DNA of 64,000 bases from Bacteroidota bacterium (GCA_022710185.1 JAKLHK010000001.1:246743-310742), one strand, 5' to 3'; shown: positions 26,671 to 34,365, counted from the first letter of the stretch. The notes: a model not told the origin generated them from the letters alone. Program-made: numbers and translations.

Positions 26671-27114
26671 TTATTGAACCACAATTTTTTGCGTAATGCC
26701 AAGGGCATCTCCTTGTATGCTTAAAAAGTATACGCCTTTTGATAAGTTTCGCACCTCAATGGCTGTGTTTTCGCGATGTATTTCACCAGATTTCCATACG
26801 GACCCACCCAAGTCTACTATCTCATATCTCAGTCTTTGCCCTGTATAATTCTCCAACGCAATGGTCAATTCATCTTTTACAGGATTTGGATAGACCCTTG
26901 CGATTAATGACTTTTCATCCGTAAGTAAATCTTTGTTTATGCTGCTTGGTATGGTCAAGATCGTGGTATCCGAACTTGCCTTTGCCGGGGGGGGATTCTG
27001 GACGATCCGGCTAATCCGGTTTCCGGCATTATCATAGGTAAACTCAATCGTTGTTTGGGCCATCGCCTGGGCACCGGATATGCAGGTGACAAGGAGAAAT
27101 AGTTGACTTTTCAT
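26671..27114 (-). CDS. Short T9SS-sorted protein with a single YD motif
   Basis: 147 residues. Signal peptide at about 1-19 (FLLVTCISGAQAMAQ), immediately followed by one YD-type motif, EFTYDNAGNRISRI, then a short linker. A complete type A T9SS C-terminal domain starts near 72 (ARVYPNPVKDELTIAL, then GVYFLSIQG and QKIVVQ at the end). The mature protein is therefore little more than one RHS-like repeat plus a secretion signal. It is directly upstream of the RHS gene (74 bases) on the same strand, suggesting joint function such as routing or anchoring the RHS protein at the surface; this is inference. Confidence 0.88.
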   Translation of the reverse strand: MKSQLFLLVTCISGAQAMAQTTIEFTYDNAGNRISRIVQNPPPAKASSDTTILTIPSSINKDLLTDEKSLIARVYPNPVKDELTIALENYTGQRLRYEIVDLGGSVWKSGEIHRENTAIEVRNLSKGVYFLSIQGDALGITQKIVVQ

Positions 27115-27406
27115 AGTTAAGAGACTTTAATGGGTGTATGTCTTCAAAGAATTCAGTCAACTGCACGGTCACTTAGCTAAGAAGCGAACAGAAAAGGTAG
27201 GCGCTGTAGGTGTAGTTTGGCTGTAATCCGGCAGTTTGATTTTAATACCCTAACTTAAACGAAGGTAACCATCCTATATTTAATTTAGAGAGAATCTAAA
27301 TAGTCGACACTCTCCACGGATTCAGATGTCGGAAATCAACTACCCGGATTAGTCGATTTCGCTATATTGCGTTTATAAACGTTTAAGAACGCTACTATTC
27401 GCATAG

Positions 27407-28630
27407 ATGGACGCCCTGCGTACAGAAATACCGCCTGCGCGCATCAACCTGAAAACCTTTGGGAAATGGTTCCGGAGCCTGGCTAAGATCCAGAATGGGT
27501 TCTCTGTCTATTTCACTGGACAGCAAACACAGGTGCCCTTGAGTCGCCAAAAGAAGGTGGCGATTAAGCTATACTGCCAGAACGTATTTAGCTTCTGGTG
27601 TGATTATAAGCGCTGGTGTGGCAGGCACGAGGAGCTCTGCGAGTTTATGATTAGCGGATTCCGCAATGAGCTCTTCAATATCAGGCCTCTGATCATAAAC
27701 CAGACCCGGCGCAGGGATACCTGGAAGCAGATTGGGGATATGCCGGAATACACCTCTGATTTTCACCTGGATGCGCAAAGTTGGAACGCTTTCTTCAAGA
27801 AGGTACAACCTGTCCTGTCGTTTGATCCTGAGTATTTTAAGGAAAACCGGATCAATGCCTTTGTAGATGAAGCATTTGCAGACAATTGGTGGGAGCGCAG
27901 GTATGCCTACATTCTTAGTATTGAGATGCTTGTACGTTTACGGGTCTTTCTGTTCAGGGAGCTTTACCATGATGCGGTTAGGGCATATATGTTCACAACA
28001 GGCAATGTGCAGATAAGCGAAGAGACAGCACTACGTCAACTCATCAGGGCATACCTGGAGAGCATGAGCAATGGTAAACAACTGGATCTGTTCCATTCGG
28101 TCTCTTACATAGGAGCCAAGCCTGTTATTTCAAAAAGGACAGCAGATAATTACACCATGGCCGTTCTTAGCATCCTCAATGCACGCTTGGAGGAAATTAG
28201 CGGTCAAGGTATTGACCTTGGCCCCATTCAAGAGGGACCTAAAGATCAAAGAATTAAACTGGGCATCAGTCCTTCCATCATCGAGATGGAGTTCAGGCGC
28301 CTGTGCTGTTCAGAATCCTCTCGGGCTAATAAACCTTATCTCACTGAAGAAGATGTTGATCTTTTTCTTCGGCGTAGTTTCCAGGGTTTCGCCTTCACAA
28401 AGAATGCCGAGCTGATAACAACAGAATTTCATAAAGGAGTGGTCAGGTACTTCTTGTACAGCTTTAAACAGAAGTATGCGGAGAAGTCACCAAACGAGCC
28501 CTGGGTGCGTCTACTGATGAACAACTTCACTGCCTACCACAAGCTCGACTTTGATTCATTCCGGAAGAAGTTCGCAACACAGCCGACCAAGTACCCAGAT
28601 CACCTCGACCTTCGCAATCCTGCCACTTGA
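27407..28630 (+). CDS. Unknown 407-residue protein at island right end
   Basis: I do not recognise the family. It is predicted cytoplasmic, mostly helical, rich in aromatic and basic residues, with no signal peptide or TM. Recognisable stretches include FFKKVQPVLSFDPEYFKENR, WWERRYAYILSIEMLVRLRVFLFRELY and LTEEDVDLFLRRSFQGF. It is divergent from the T9SS/RHS operon and followed after 80 bases by an excisionase-like gene, so a role in island control (in the position of RteC-like regulators of Bacteroides elements) is conceivable but not shown by sequence. The 292-base spacer upstream has the palindrome CGTTTATAAACG near 27370 as a possible operator. Confidence 0.75.
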   Translation: MDALRTEIPPARINLKTFGKWFRSLAKIQNGFSVYFTGQQTQVPLSRQKKVAIKLYCQNVFSFWCDYKRWCGRHEELCEFMISGFRNELFNIRPLIINQTRRRDTWKQIGDMPEYTSDFHLDAQSWNAFFKKVQPVLSFDPEYFKENRINAFVDEAFADNWWERRYAYILSIEMLVRLRVFLFRELYHDAVRAYMFTTGNVQISEETALRQLIRAYLESMSNGKQLDLFHSVSYIGAKPVISKRTADNYTMAVLSILNARLEEISGQGIDLGPIQEGPKDQRIKLGISPSIIEMEFRRLCCSESSRANKPYLTEEDVDLFLRRSFQGFAFTKNAELITTEFHKGVVRYFLYSFKQKYAEKSPNEPWVRLLMNNFTAYHKLDFDSFRKKFATQPTKYPDHLDLRNPAT

Positions 28631-28710
28631 TTTGGGGGAATAATTGGGGACAACGAATCCCCCCAAATGCCCCCAGTTCCGTTGATTTTCTTTGTAGAAA
28701 ATATTCGGTG

Positions 28711-28977
28711 ATGAAACATGTACTGGTGACCCCTGACGAGCTCCGCGACATCGTTGAGGAAAGTGTCATGAAGGTTCTGAAAGACCACAAATCCACCCAG
28801 AAGGAAATCCGCTCCGTTGATCTGATCACCCGCCAGGAAGCAGCCGATATGCTCAAGGTCAGCCTGGTGACGCTCACGGAATGGTGCAACATGGGGATTC
28901 TACACCCCTACCGCCTGAATACGCGGGTGTACTTCTATAAAAGCCAGATCCTGGAGGCACTTCAGGGGCCATCGTAA
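28711..28977 (+). CDS. Excisionase-like helix-turn-helix protein
   Basis: 88 residues from the ATG at 28711; the frame is open earlier, but the segment from 28627 is not protein-like. The C-terminal half reads DLITRQEAADMLKVSLVTLTEWCNMGILHPYRLNTRVYFYKSQILEAL, the MerR-like winged helix of the HTH_17/excisionase family. The N-terminal 35 residues are an acidic/basic helix. In Bacteroidota islands this class directs integrase-mediated excision or regulates element genes. Placement within a tRNA island with an integrase supports that role. Confidence 0.85.
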   Translation: MKHVLVTPDELRDIVEESVMKVLKDHKSTQKEIRSVDLITRQEAADMLKVSLVTLTEWCNMGILHPYRLNTRVYFYKSQILEALQGPS

Positions 28978-28993
28978 CTGGATGGGCGATAAG

Positions 28994-29031
28994 GAACATC
29001 GAATATCGAACAAGGAACAAGAAATGATGAA
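28994..29031 (+). repeat. Dispersed intergenic repeat, copy C (inside the island)
   Basis: Reads GAACATCGAATATCGAACAA then GGAACAAGAAATGATGAAG. It shares ATCGAATATCGAACAAGGAA with the inverse of 44405-44440 and the GAACAAGAAACAAGAA words with 58777-58800. It overlaps the start region of the next gene. Confidence 0.75.
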
Positions 29032-29389
29032 GTATCCGGCACGTAAGGATCCATATACTGGGGAGATGTTCGTTCCCGGGCGGCGTAACCAGAGGTTTGC
29101 CAGTAAGGAGACGAAGAACGCCTGGCACAATCAGCGAGCGATCGCCCTGGCGGATGAGAAGCGTGCTGTGAACAAGGTCCTAGAGAAGAACCGGAAGATC
29201 CTGGCCAGCCTGTTGGGGGATCAGGCATCGGTGGAAACCACCCTCCTGGACCTGGAGCGCCAGGGATTTCGTTTCAACTACCTCACGCATACGAGGCGGC
29301 ATGAGGAGAAAGTTTGGCGTTACATATACGGTATTCGCTACCTCATCGAAGGAAAGAGTAAAATTATCATAGAGAAGACCCATGCATAA
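29024..29389 (+). CDS. Unknown 121-residue protein, possible cysteine-less zinc-finger relative
   Basis: The reading frame opens at 28982, but the first codons are the dispersed repeat (copy C), so the ATG pair at 29024/29027 (MMKYPARKDPYTG) is the better start. The N-terminal pattern Y-x-G-x-x-F-x-P-x-R-x-x-Q-x-F-x-S-x-x-x-K-N-A-W-H-N looks like a treble-clef zinc finger of the type C-x2-C...FCS-x2-C-K-N with every cysteine replaced. The remainder is a basic helix and a short beta/helix region. Cytoplasmic; function unknown. Part of the right-end island module. Confidence 0.7.
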   Translation: MMKYPARKDPYTGEMFVPGRRNQRFASKETKNAWHNQRAIALADEKRAVNKVLEKNRKILASLLGDQASVETTLLDLERQGFRFNYLTHTRRHEEKVWRYIYGIRYLIEGKSKIIIEKTHA

Positions 29390-29582
29390 TCCCGTAGATA
29401 TAATCCCTGACATTCACCTGGAGGTGGTAGGGGGGCAGATTGTTAGTCCTAAATCCTTCTCTCATATCATTGCTTTGATGCTAGCGATTCTTGGCTTTCT
29501 GATCATCGTTTTTAGTCTCATATCGATGCCGGAAAACCGGAAAGCGACGAATGACGAGACATTACAGGGTACAGCACCATAA
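29382..29582 (+). CDS. Small single-TM protein
   Basis: 66 residues; overlaps the previous gene by 8 bases, suggesting translational coupling. One strong TM helix at about 27-48 (HIIALMLAILGFLIIVFSLI) with short polar ends. No family recognised. A real gene is likely given the coupling and membrane-like composition, but the short length keeps confidence modest. Confidence 0.55.
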   Translation: MHNPVDIIPDIHLEVVGGQIVSPKSFSHIIALMLAILGFLIIVFSLISMPENRKATNDETLQGTAP

Positions 29583-29719
29583 TTGGGTCAAGTGATTAGT
29601 TTTCAACAAAATCTGCTCGTCTTCGCTTCCTATCCGTATCTTTAGTCCATAAGTTTCCGACGCCTGAATTCAACCAGTCAATTGACCAGGGGCAGGTCAA
29701 GTCGCAAAAACGCATAATA

Positions 29720-30664
29720 ATGGACACCGGACAATTTAACTACAAGGATCTGTACCGATTCCTTGTTTCCGCTGGAGTAATTCTGATCGTCGCCGCTGTT
29801 GCTCTTCCAGTATTATTACTAAGAGATCCTGATTCCTTCTACCTATCCAGTGATGCGTATCAGGGTGTATCAGATATTGCCAAAGCTACCTTGGCGACAA
29901 GATTTAGGTACCTGGGTATCGTTATATGCAGCTTATGGTGGGTGGTCGGTTTAGTATTCGTTGCTGGTGCTGTGCTGATCATAATTGGCATTAAAAAATG
30001 GATCAAGAAGCAGAAAATTGATGATGAGACACAAAAGGAATACTTGCGCAACTTAAAGCTGAGTACAGCCTCCCTTGAAGTAAGGAGCAAGAGAGAAACT
30101 TTAGAATTTCTCAATCAATCACCAATTCCAAAAGAAGAGCCGGTACCCGAAGATAATGGTCAGGATGTTGAACAATCGGAGGAATTAGTAGAAGAATCAG
30201 AAAATGTTGGGGACAGGTACGAAATCACGGATGAACATAAAAAGCTTGTTCAAGAACTGGTCAGGTTCTATCTGGCAGAATGGAACTTGTCTTACAATTT
30301 AAAAATCAATGCCTTGCTAAATAATCAACGAGTATCTGATGTCGTTCTTATTTCTGAGATTGAAGGTAAGTATTCGGACAAGATAGTACACCTATATCTT
30401 TTTGAGCAGGGGGCTACTATTCAGGAAATTAAGCAGGAGATTATTGATTTAGTGAAGGCGCAGGATGTGTATAAAGAAAAGTTCAAAACGGTCCCTAGGG
30501 CTATACTAATCATCACTCTGCCAAACCACCTTAGCCCAGACCATATAAAAACACTGCAAGAAAATGTTGGGGCACTTAGAAAAGGTTTTGATCCTAACTA
30601 TATTACTATTGACTTACGGCTTCAGAAAGACATTACACGTCAGCGTCAATCTTATCTGAGATAA
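29720..30664 (+). CDS. Unknown two-TM protein with soluble C-terminal domain
   Basis: 314 residues. TM helices at about 13-34 and 64-90, a charged linker rich in Glu (about 118-165), then a compact alpha/beta domain (about 170-314). That domain contains DVVLISEIEGKYSDKIVHLYLF, RAILIITLPNHLS and NYITIDLRLQKD. The alternating strands and helices could be a nuclease-like or receiver-like fold, but no catalytic motif is recognisable. Last gene before attR. Promoter and partner are not evident. Island cargo of unknown function. Confidence 0.75.
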   Translation: MDTGQFNYKDLYRFLVSAGVILIVAAVALPVLLLRDPDSFYLSSDAYQGVSDIAKATLATRFRYLGIVICSLWWVVGLVFVAGAVLIIIGIKKWIKKQKIDDETQKEYLRNLKLSTASLEVRSKRETLEFLNQSPIPKEEPVPEDNGQDVEQSEELVEESENVGDRYEITDEHKKLVQELVRFYLAEWNLSYNLKINALLNNQRVSDVVLISEIEGKYSDKIVHLYLFEQGATIQEIKQEIIDLVKAQDVYKEKFKTVPRAILIITLPNHLSPDHIKTLQENVGALRKGFDPNYITIDLRLQKDITRQRQSYLR

Positions 30665-30802
30665 AAAGAGGAACAAAGAATAATTATGTAAAAACTGTGT
30701 GTAAAACTGTATACACGAATGTCATCTAGGTACCAGCATAAGTGTGAGCAACACCAAGAGAGATATTTCGTAACAGTGTGAGAGTGAGAGTGAGTAATGA
30801 GA

Positions 30803-30852
30803 AAAAACAGCGCAATTCTGGTCGCTCACGCTCCCACTCTCGCGCTGTTTTT
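30803..30852 (-). terminator. Terminator after tRNA-Arg
   Basis: Island-side copy of the metG terminator: AAAAACAGCGC pairs with GCGCTGTTTTT (11 bp), the top of the stem being disturbed by the two differences from the left copy. On the minus strand it lies directly after the tRNA. Confidence 0.7.
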
Positions 30853-30869
30853 GTAGCCTCACCAGGACT
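30803..30869. repeat. attR: right direct repeat of the island
   Basis: 30817-30869 is identical to 15144-15196, and the wider 67-base repeat has two mismatches. Bases 30854-30869 are the 3' end of the intact tRNA-Arg gene. Upstream of the repeat, GAGAGTGAGAGTGAG (30780-30794) parallels GAGGGTGAGGGTGAG (15106-15120), so similarity extends to roughly 90 bases. Confidence 0.92.
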
Positions 30870-30925
30870 CGAACCTGGATTTAAAGTTTAGGAAACTTCC
30901 GTTCTATCCCTTGAACTATGAGGCC
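30854..30925 (-). tRNA. tRNA-Arg (anticodon CCU)
   Basis: 72 nt, CCA not encoded. Acceptor stem GGCCTCA/TGAGGCT (one G-U pair), U8, D stem GTTC/GAAC, anticodon stem GAAGT/ACTTT around loop TTCCTAA with anticodon CCT, T arm CCAGG-TTCGAGT-CCTGG. Reads AGG codons. The 3' end forms the island attachment core, and the gene remains intact after integration. Confidence 0.95.
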
Positions 30926-30931
30926 GGGCTG

Positions 30932-30964
30932 CAAATATACAACACGGGCGCGTGGAGGCCAAAA
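30932..30964 (-). promoter_or_regulatory. Promoter of tRNA-Arg
   Basis: Minus strand TTTTGG (30959-30964), 19-base spacer, TATATTTG (30932-30939), then 6 bases to the tRNA 5' end. This is a near-ideal Bacteroidota -33/-7 promoter, so the tRNA keeps its own promoter despite the island. Confidence 0.75.
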
Positions 30965-30965
30965 T

Positions 30966-31140
30966 ATTCCCTAATGATGGTTCATGGTTGATGGTTCATT
31001 TTGATGGGCGATGTGCGATGTACACACGTTCGCATTTTCGAATTCTCGTCGCTTCTCGCTTTTCCCGCTTGTAGGATTCCTCGCTTCCATTCGTCAATCG
31101 CCAATCCATTGTCCATTGTCCCTGCGCAATGAACCGTCCT
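30966..31140. repeat. Word-repeat-rich spacer after tRNA-Arg
   Basis: No gene is seen in 30940-31230. It contains short reiterated words: GATGGTTCATGGTTGATGG, GGGCGATGTGCGATG, CGCTTCTCGCTTTTCCCGC (shared in form with 62370-62395 and, inverted, with 58912-58924), and CCATTGTCCATTGTCCCTG. It looks like the same shuffled-word material as other spacers. Confidence 0.6.
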
Positions 31141-31230
31141 AATCCCCATTTTGGAATAAATTTGGTGATTATAATCCCAGGATTTGTATGAATTTGGCGA
31201 TTATGTCAATGTACCCCTGACCGGAAACGA

Positions 31231-31413
31231 ATGGAAACCCTCCTCTACATCCTCACCGCTGCTGGTTTCGCCGGGTTTATCTTCGGGCTCTACTGCCAGT
31301 ACCGATCCAGGAACCGGATGAACATCCGGCGCAACCGCATAGCCGGAGTATTGACGGCAGCATCCCTGATCGTGATGCTCGCCGCGGCGATACTGATCAA
31401 AATGCTTTACTGA
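31231..31413 (+). CDS. Small two-TM protein
   Basis: 60 residues: METLLYILTAAGFAGFIFGL forms helix 1, a basic loop follows (QYRSRNRMNIRRNRIAG), then helix 2 at about 40-58. The positive-inside loop and clean two-helix layout support a real small inner-membrane protein. A TAAATTTG -7 match lies at 31157-31164, 66 bases upstream. Family not recognised. Confidence 0.5.
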   Translation: METLLYILTAAGFAGFIFGLYCQYRSRNRMNIRRNRIAGVLTAASLIVMLAAAILIKMLY

Positions 31414-31497
31414 TCTCACGAGCACCTTGTTAATCAACTTTTTGCGAGTAAAAAGTCAAGCCTGCGTTGGTATGTTGACAGCTATGACTTTAATACA

Positions 31498-31591
31498 GTT
31501 GCCGGGGGAGCGACCTTGGCTGGTGCGGTCCCGCGCAGCGGGATCCCGACCGTAGGGAGGGAAGCAGCAGGCGCAGTCGCGACCCGGCAAC
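31498..31591. repeat. GC-rich structured inverted-repeat element
   Basis: GTTGCCGGG...GCGAC (31498-31514) is the inverse of GTCGC...CCCGGCAAC (31576-31591). Inside is a perfect hairpin TCCCGC-GCA-GCGGGA (31529-31543). It lies in the 310-base spacer (31414-31723), where no protein gene is supported. Could be a REP/MITE-like element or a structured RNA. Confidence 0.6.
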
Positions 31592-31723
31592 GAGGCCCGC
31601 CCGGCCTGAGGGCAAAAAACATTTAACATTTCTCATTGCGCAGTGCTCATAGTCAGTGAATAATTTAACAATGACTACAATAGTAAGCCTGACTTGCCTC
31701 AATTACTCTTCGGACTGGGCACT

Positions 31724-32122
31724 CTACTGAAGACCCGCACCAAGCGGGGAAATCTGAGAAAGATAATCCTCTATCTCCTTAACCCTGAATGGTTTGATAA
31801 TGCAGGCATCGAGACCCAGCTCGCGGCAGTACGCTTCGCTTACCCTGATACTGGTGGCAGTCAACGCAACAATCCGCAGGCTATCCCTGTTGTATACAGA
31901 GGATTCCCGGATGCGGCGGGTCGCTTCGATGCCATCCATGTGGGGCATCTGAATGTCCATAAGCACCAGATCGAAACGTTCGTTCATGCAGCAGTCCACC
32001 GCTGCCCGGCCATCCGTGGTCACCTGCAGCCGGTGGCCCAGCTTCTGGATGATGAAACGCAACAGTTCCACATTCGATGGATTGTCGTCGGCGAGGAGGA
32101 TATGAAGAGGGCGGCTGAGCAT
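31724..32122 (-). CDS. Stand-alone response regulator receiver
   Basis: 132 residues, a single CheY-like receiver with no output domain. Acidic pocket Asp12/Asp13 (ILLADDNPSN), phosphoacceptor Asp56 (LVLMDIQMPHMDG), conserved Thr (VALTATS) and Lys (IIKPF). It may act as a phosphorelay intermediate or as the detached receiver of a hybrid kinase. Divergent from rnr with overlapping upstream regions. Confidence 0.9.
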   Translation of the reverse strand: MLSRPLHILLADDNPSNVELLRFIIQKLGHRLQVTTDGRAAVDCCMNERFDLVLMDIQMPHMDGIEATRRIRESSVYNRDSLRIVALTATSIRVSEAYCRELGLDACIIKPFRVKEIEDYLSQISPLGAGLQ

Positions 32123-32132
32123 GCTTAATGAG

Positions 32133-32140
32133 TACCTTTG
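32133..32140 (+). promoter_or_regulatory. -7 promoter element of rnr
   Basis: TACCTTTG, an exact TAnnTTTG match, 53 bases before the rnr ATG at 32194. It lies downstream of the first in-frame ATG (32128), ruling that start out. Confidence 0.7.
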
Positions 32141-32193
32141 AGTTTACCGCGCCTCAAAAATACACGAAAAACAACATAACCCATTCCAATCCC

Positions 32194-34365
32194 ATGAGCA
32201 ACAAACGCCGCAACCCCGGCCGGGGCAAACGCCAGGGCGTTCAGAAGAACAGTTTTGCCAATACCGTATACGCCGTATTCACCGCTGATCCCTTCCGGGA
32301 GCTCAACTTCCGCCAGGTGGCCGCCCAGCTCGGCATCAGCGACAGCTCCTCCCGTGACCTGGTCAAATCCATCCTGGGCAACCTGGTAGCCCAGGGCTTG
32401 CTGGAGGAAAGAAAACGCGGAAAATACGCCATGCCCGAAAGCAAGGCCAGGGCCCATCGCAGCGCCGGGGAGATCGTTGGAACCGTTGACATGAAACGTA
32501 CCGGTAAAGCCTATATCATCACCGACAGCCTGGATGAAGACGTCTATATCGCATCCAACAACACTTTCCGCGCCCTGGACGGCGACAAGGTGAGGGTGCG
32601 CCTCTTCCCCCAGCGCAGCGGCCGCAAAACGGAAGGCAAGGTGGTGGAAATCCTGGAGAGGGCCCGCAAACAGTTTGTGGGGGTGATCGAGATCTCCAAG
32701 AAGTTCGCCTTCCTCATCCCCGACAGTGCCGCGGTGCCCGTGGACATCTACATCCCACTGAGCGCCATAAACGGTGCGAAGAACGGGCAGAAGGTGATTG
32801 GCCGCATCACCGACTGGCCGGAGCATTCGGCTACGCCCTTTGGCGAAGTGATACAGGTACTGGGCGAACCCGGTGACAACGATGTGGAAATGAAGTCGAT
32901 CCTGGCTTCCTACGATTTTCCCCTGGGTTTCCCAAAACACGTGGAAGACGAAGCCACCAGAATTCCTGACGCCATCCCTGCAGAAGAGATCCGCAAGCGG
33001 CGCGATTTCCGTCAGGTGACCACCCTCACCATCGACCCGGAAGATGCCAAGGACTTCGACGATGCCCTCTCCCTGAAAAAGCTGTCGAACGGCCATTGGG
33101 AAGTAGGGGTACACATCGCCGATGTTTCGCATTATGTGAAGCCCGGCAGCGCCATCGACAAGGAAGGGTACCACCGGGCCACCTCTATTTACCTGGTGGA
33201 CCGCACCATCCCCATGCTGCCCGAAAAGCTGTCGAACCATGTGTGCTCCCTGAGGCCCAAAGAGGACAAGCTATGCTATTCCGCTGTATTTGAGCTGGAT
33301 GATGAAGGCAAGGTATACACCGAATGGTTCGGGCGCACGGTGATCCATTCCGACCGCCGCTTCAATTACGAAGAAGTGCAGGCGATCATAGAAGGAGGAG
33401 AGGGGGACCTCAGGGAAGAGCTCCTGGTGCTTAACCGGCTGGCGGTGAAGCTGCGCGAAGAACGGTTCCGCCGGGGATCCATCGCGTTCAAGTCGCAGGA
33501 AGTGAAGTTCCGCCTCGACGAGAAGGGCAAACCCCTGGAAGCCTATATCAAGGAGCAGAAGGAGTCCAACATGCTCATAGAGGACTTCATGCTCCTGGCC
33601 AACAAAAGGGTGGCAGAACGCATCGGTAAGACGGCAGATGCCAAAGAAGCCAGGACCTTCGTATACCGCATCCACGACACCCCCAATCCGGAGAAGCTGG
33701 AACGTTTCCGCGAGTTCCTCTTCAAGCTGGGCTACAAGCTCAATACGGGGAACCGGAAACTGCTCGCCAAATCCCTGAACTCCCTGTTCACCGACATCGC
33801 CGGGAAAGGGGAGGAGAACATGGTGGAGACCATCGCCATCCGCACCATGGCCAAGGCCATCTATTCCACGCACAACATCGGGCATTATGGCCTGGCTTTC
33901 CCTTTCTACACCCATTTTACCAGTCCCATCCGCCGCTATCCCGACCTGATGGTGCACCGGCTGCTGGACCATTACCTGGCCGGGGGAAACAGTACCGGCA
34001 AGGATGAACTGGAGGAGCGCTGCGATCATTGCTCCGATATGGAGCGCAAGGCCGCGGAAGCCGAAAGGGAATCGGTGAAATACAAACAGGCCGAATTCAT
34101 GCTGGACAAGATCGGCCAGGTATTCGAGGGCAAGATCTCCGGCGTGAGCAAATGGGGACTGTTCGTGGAACTGGTGATCAACCGCGGCGAGGGCCTGGTG
34201 AGTCTGGAGAATATGAAGGACGACTATTACTACCTTGACGAGGACAACTACCGTGTCATTGGCTCACGTCAGGGAAAGATCTACCGCCTGGGCGATCCGG
34301 TGCGTGTGGTGGTCAGGAAGGTTGATCTGGGGAAGAAGCAGATGGACTTTGTACTGGCCGATTAG
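32194..34365 (+). CDS. rnr: Ribonuclease R
   Basis: 723 residues from 32194. N-terminal basic tail and winged-helix segment (VYAVFTADPFRELNFRQVAAQLGI), two cold-shock domains, then the RNB catalytic domain: TIDPEDAKDFDDALS carries the Mg-binding aspartates, and HYGLAFPFYTHFTSPIRRYPDLMVHRLL is the conserved RNB signature. The C-terminal S1 domain (FEGKISGVSKWGLFVELVINRGEGLV) follows. It is a processive 3'-5' exoribonuclease that degrades structured RNA in the cytoplasm. Its 3' end overlaps the convergent SDR gene by 53 bases. Confidence 0.95.
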   Translation: MSNKRRNPGRGKRQGVQKNSFANTVYAVFTADPFRELNFRQVAAQLGISDSSSRDLVKSILGNLVAQGLLEERKRGKYAMPESKARAHRSAGEIVGTVDMKRTGKAYIITDSLDEDVYIASNNTFRALDGDKVRVRLFPQRSGRKTEGKVVEILERARKQFVGVIEISKKFAFLIPDSAAVPVDIYIPLSAINGAKNGQKVIGRITDWPEHSATPFGEVIQVLGEPGDNDVEMKSILASYDFPLGFPKHVEDEATRIPDAIPAEEIRKRRDFRQVTTLTIDPEDAKDFDDALSLKKLSNGHWEVGVHIADVSHYVKPGSAIDKEGYHRATSIYLVDRTIPMLPEKLSNHVCSLRPKEDKLCYSAVFELDDEGKVYTEWFGRTVIHSDRRFNYEEVQAIIEGGEGDLREELLVLNRLAVKLREERFRRGSIAFKSQEVKFRLDEKGKPLEAYIKEQKESNMLIEDFMLLANKRVAERIGKTADAKEARTFVYRIHDTPNPEKLERFREFLFKLGYKLNTGNRKLLAKSLNSLFTDIAGKGEENMVETIAIRTMAKAIYSTHNIGHYGLAFPFYTHFTSPIRRYPDLMVHRLLDHYLAGGNSTGKDELEERCDHCSDMERKAAEAERESVKYKQAEFMLDKIGQVFEGKISGVSKWGLFVELVINRGEGLVSLENMKDDYYYLDEDNYRVIGSRQGKIYRLGDPVRVVVRKVDLGKKQMDFVLAD

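Larger units (their letters stand above)
15144..30869. mobile_element. Genomic island integrated in tRNA-Arg(CCU)
   Basis: About 15.7 kb between 53-bp identical direct repeats, with a tyrosine recombinase 163 bases inside the left repeat and an intact tRNA-Arg at the right junction. The interior is visibly AT-richer than the flanks, and its genes (RHS giant, glycosyltransferases, excisionase-like HTH, unknowns) interrupt otherwise ordinary housekeeping genes. No conjugation or phage structural genes are seen, so it is an integrative island that would depend on other elements to transfer. Confidence 0.9.

Noticed and set aside
31490..31702. 70-codon minus frame across the structured element
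   Set aside because: Arg/Leu/Pro-rich translation generated by the inverted repeats; no ribosome site.
32128..32193. Upstream ATG for rnr
   Set aside because: Lies before the -7 promoter element at 32133-32140; the extension is not conserved-looking.
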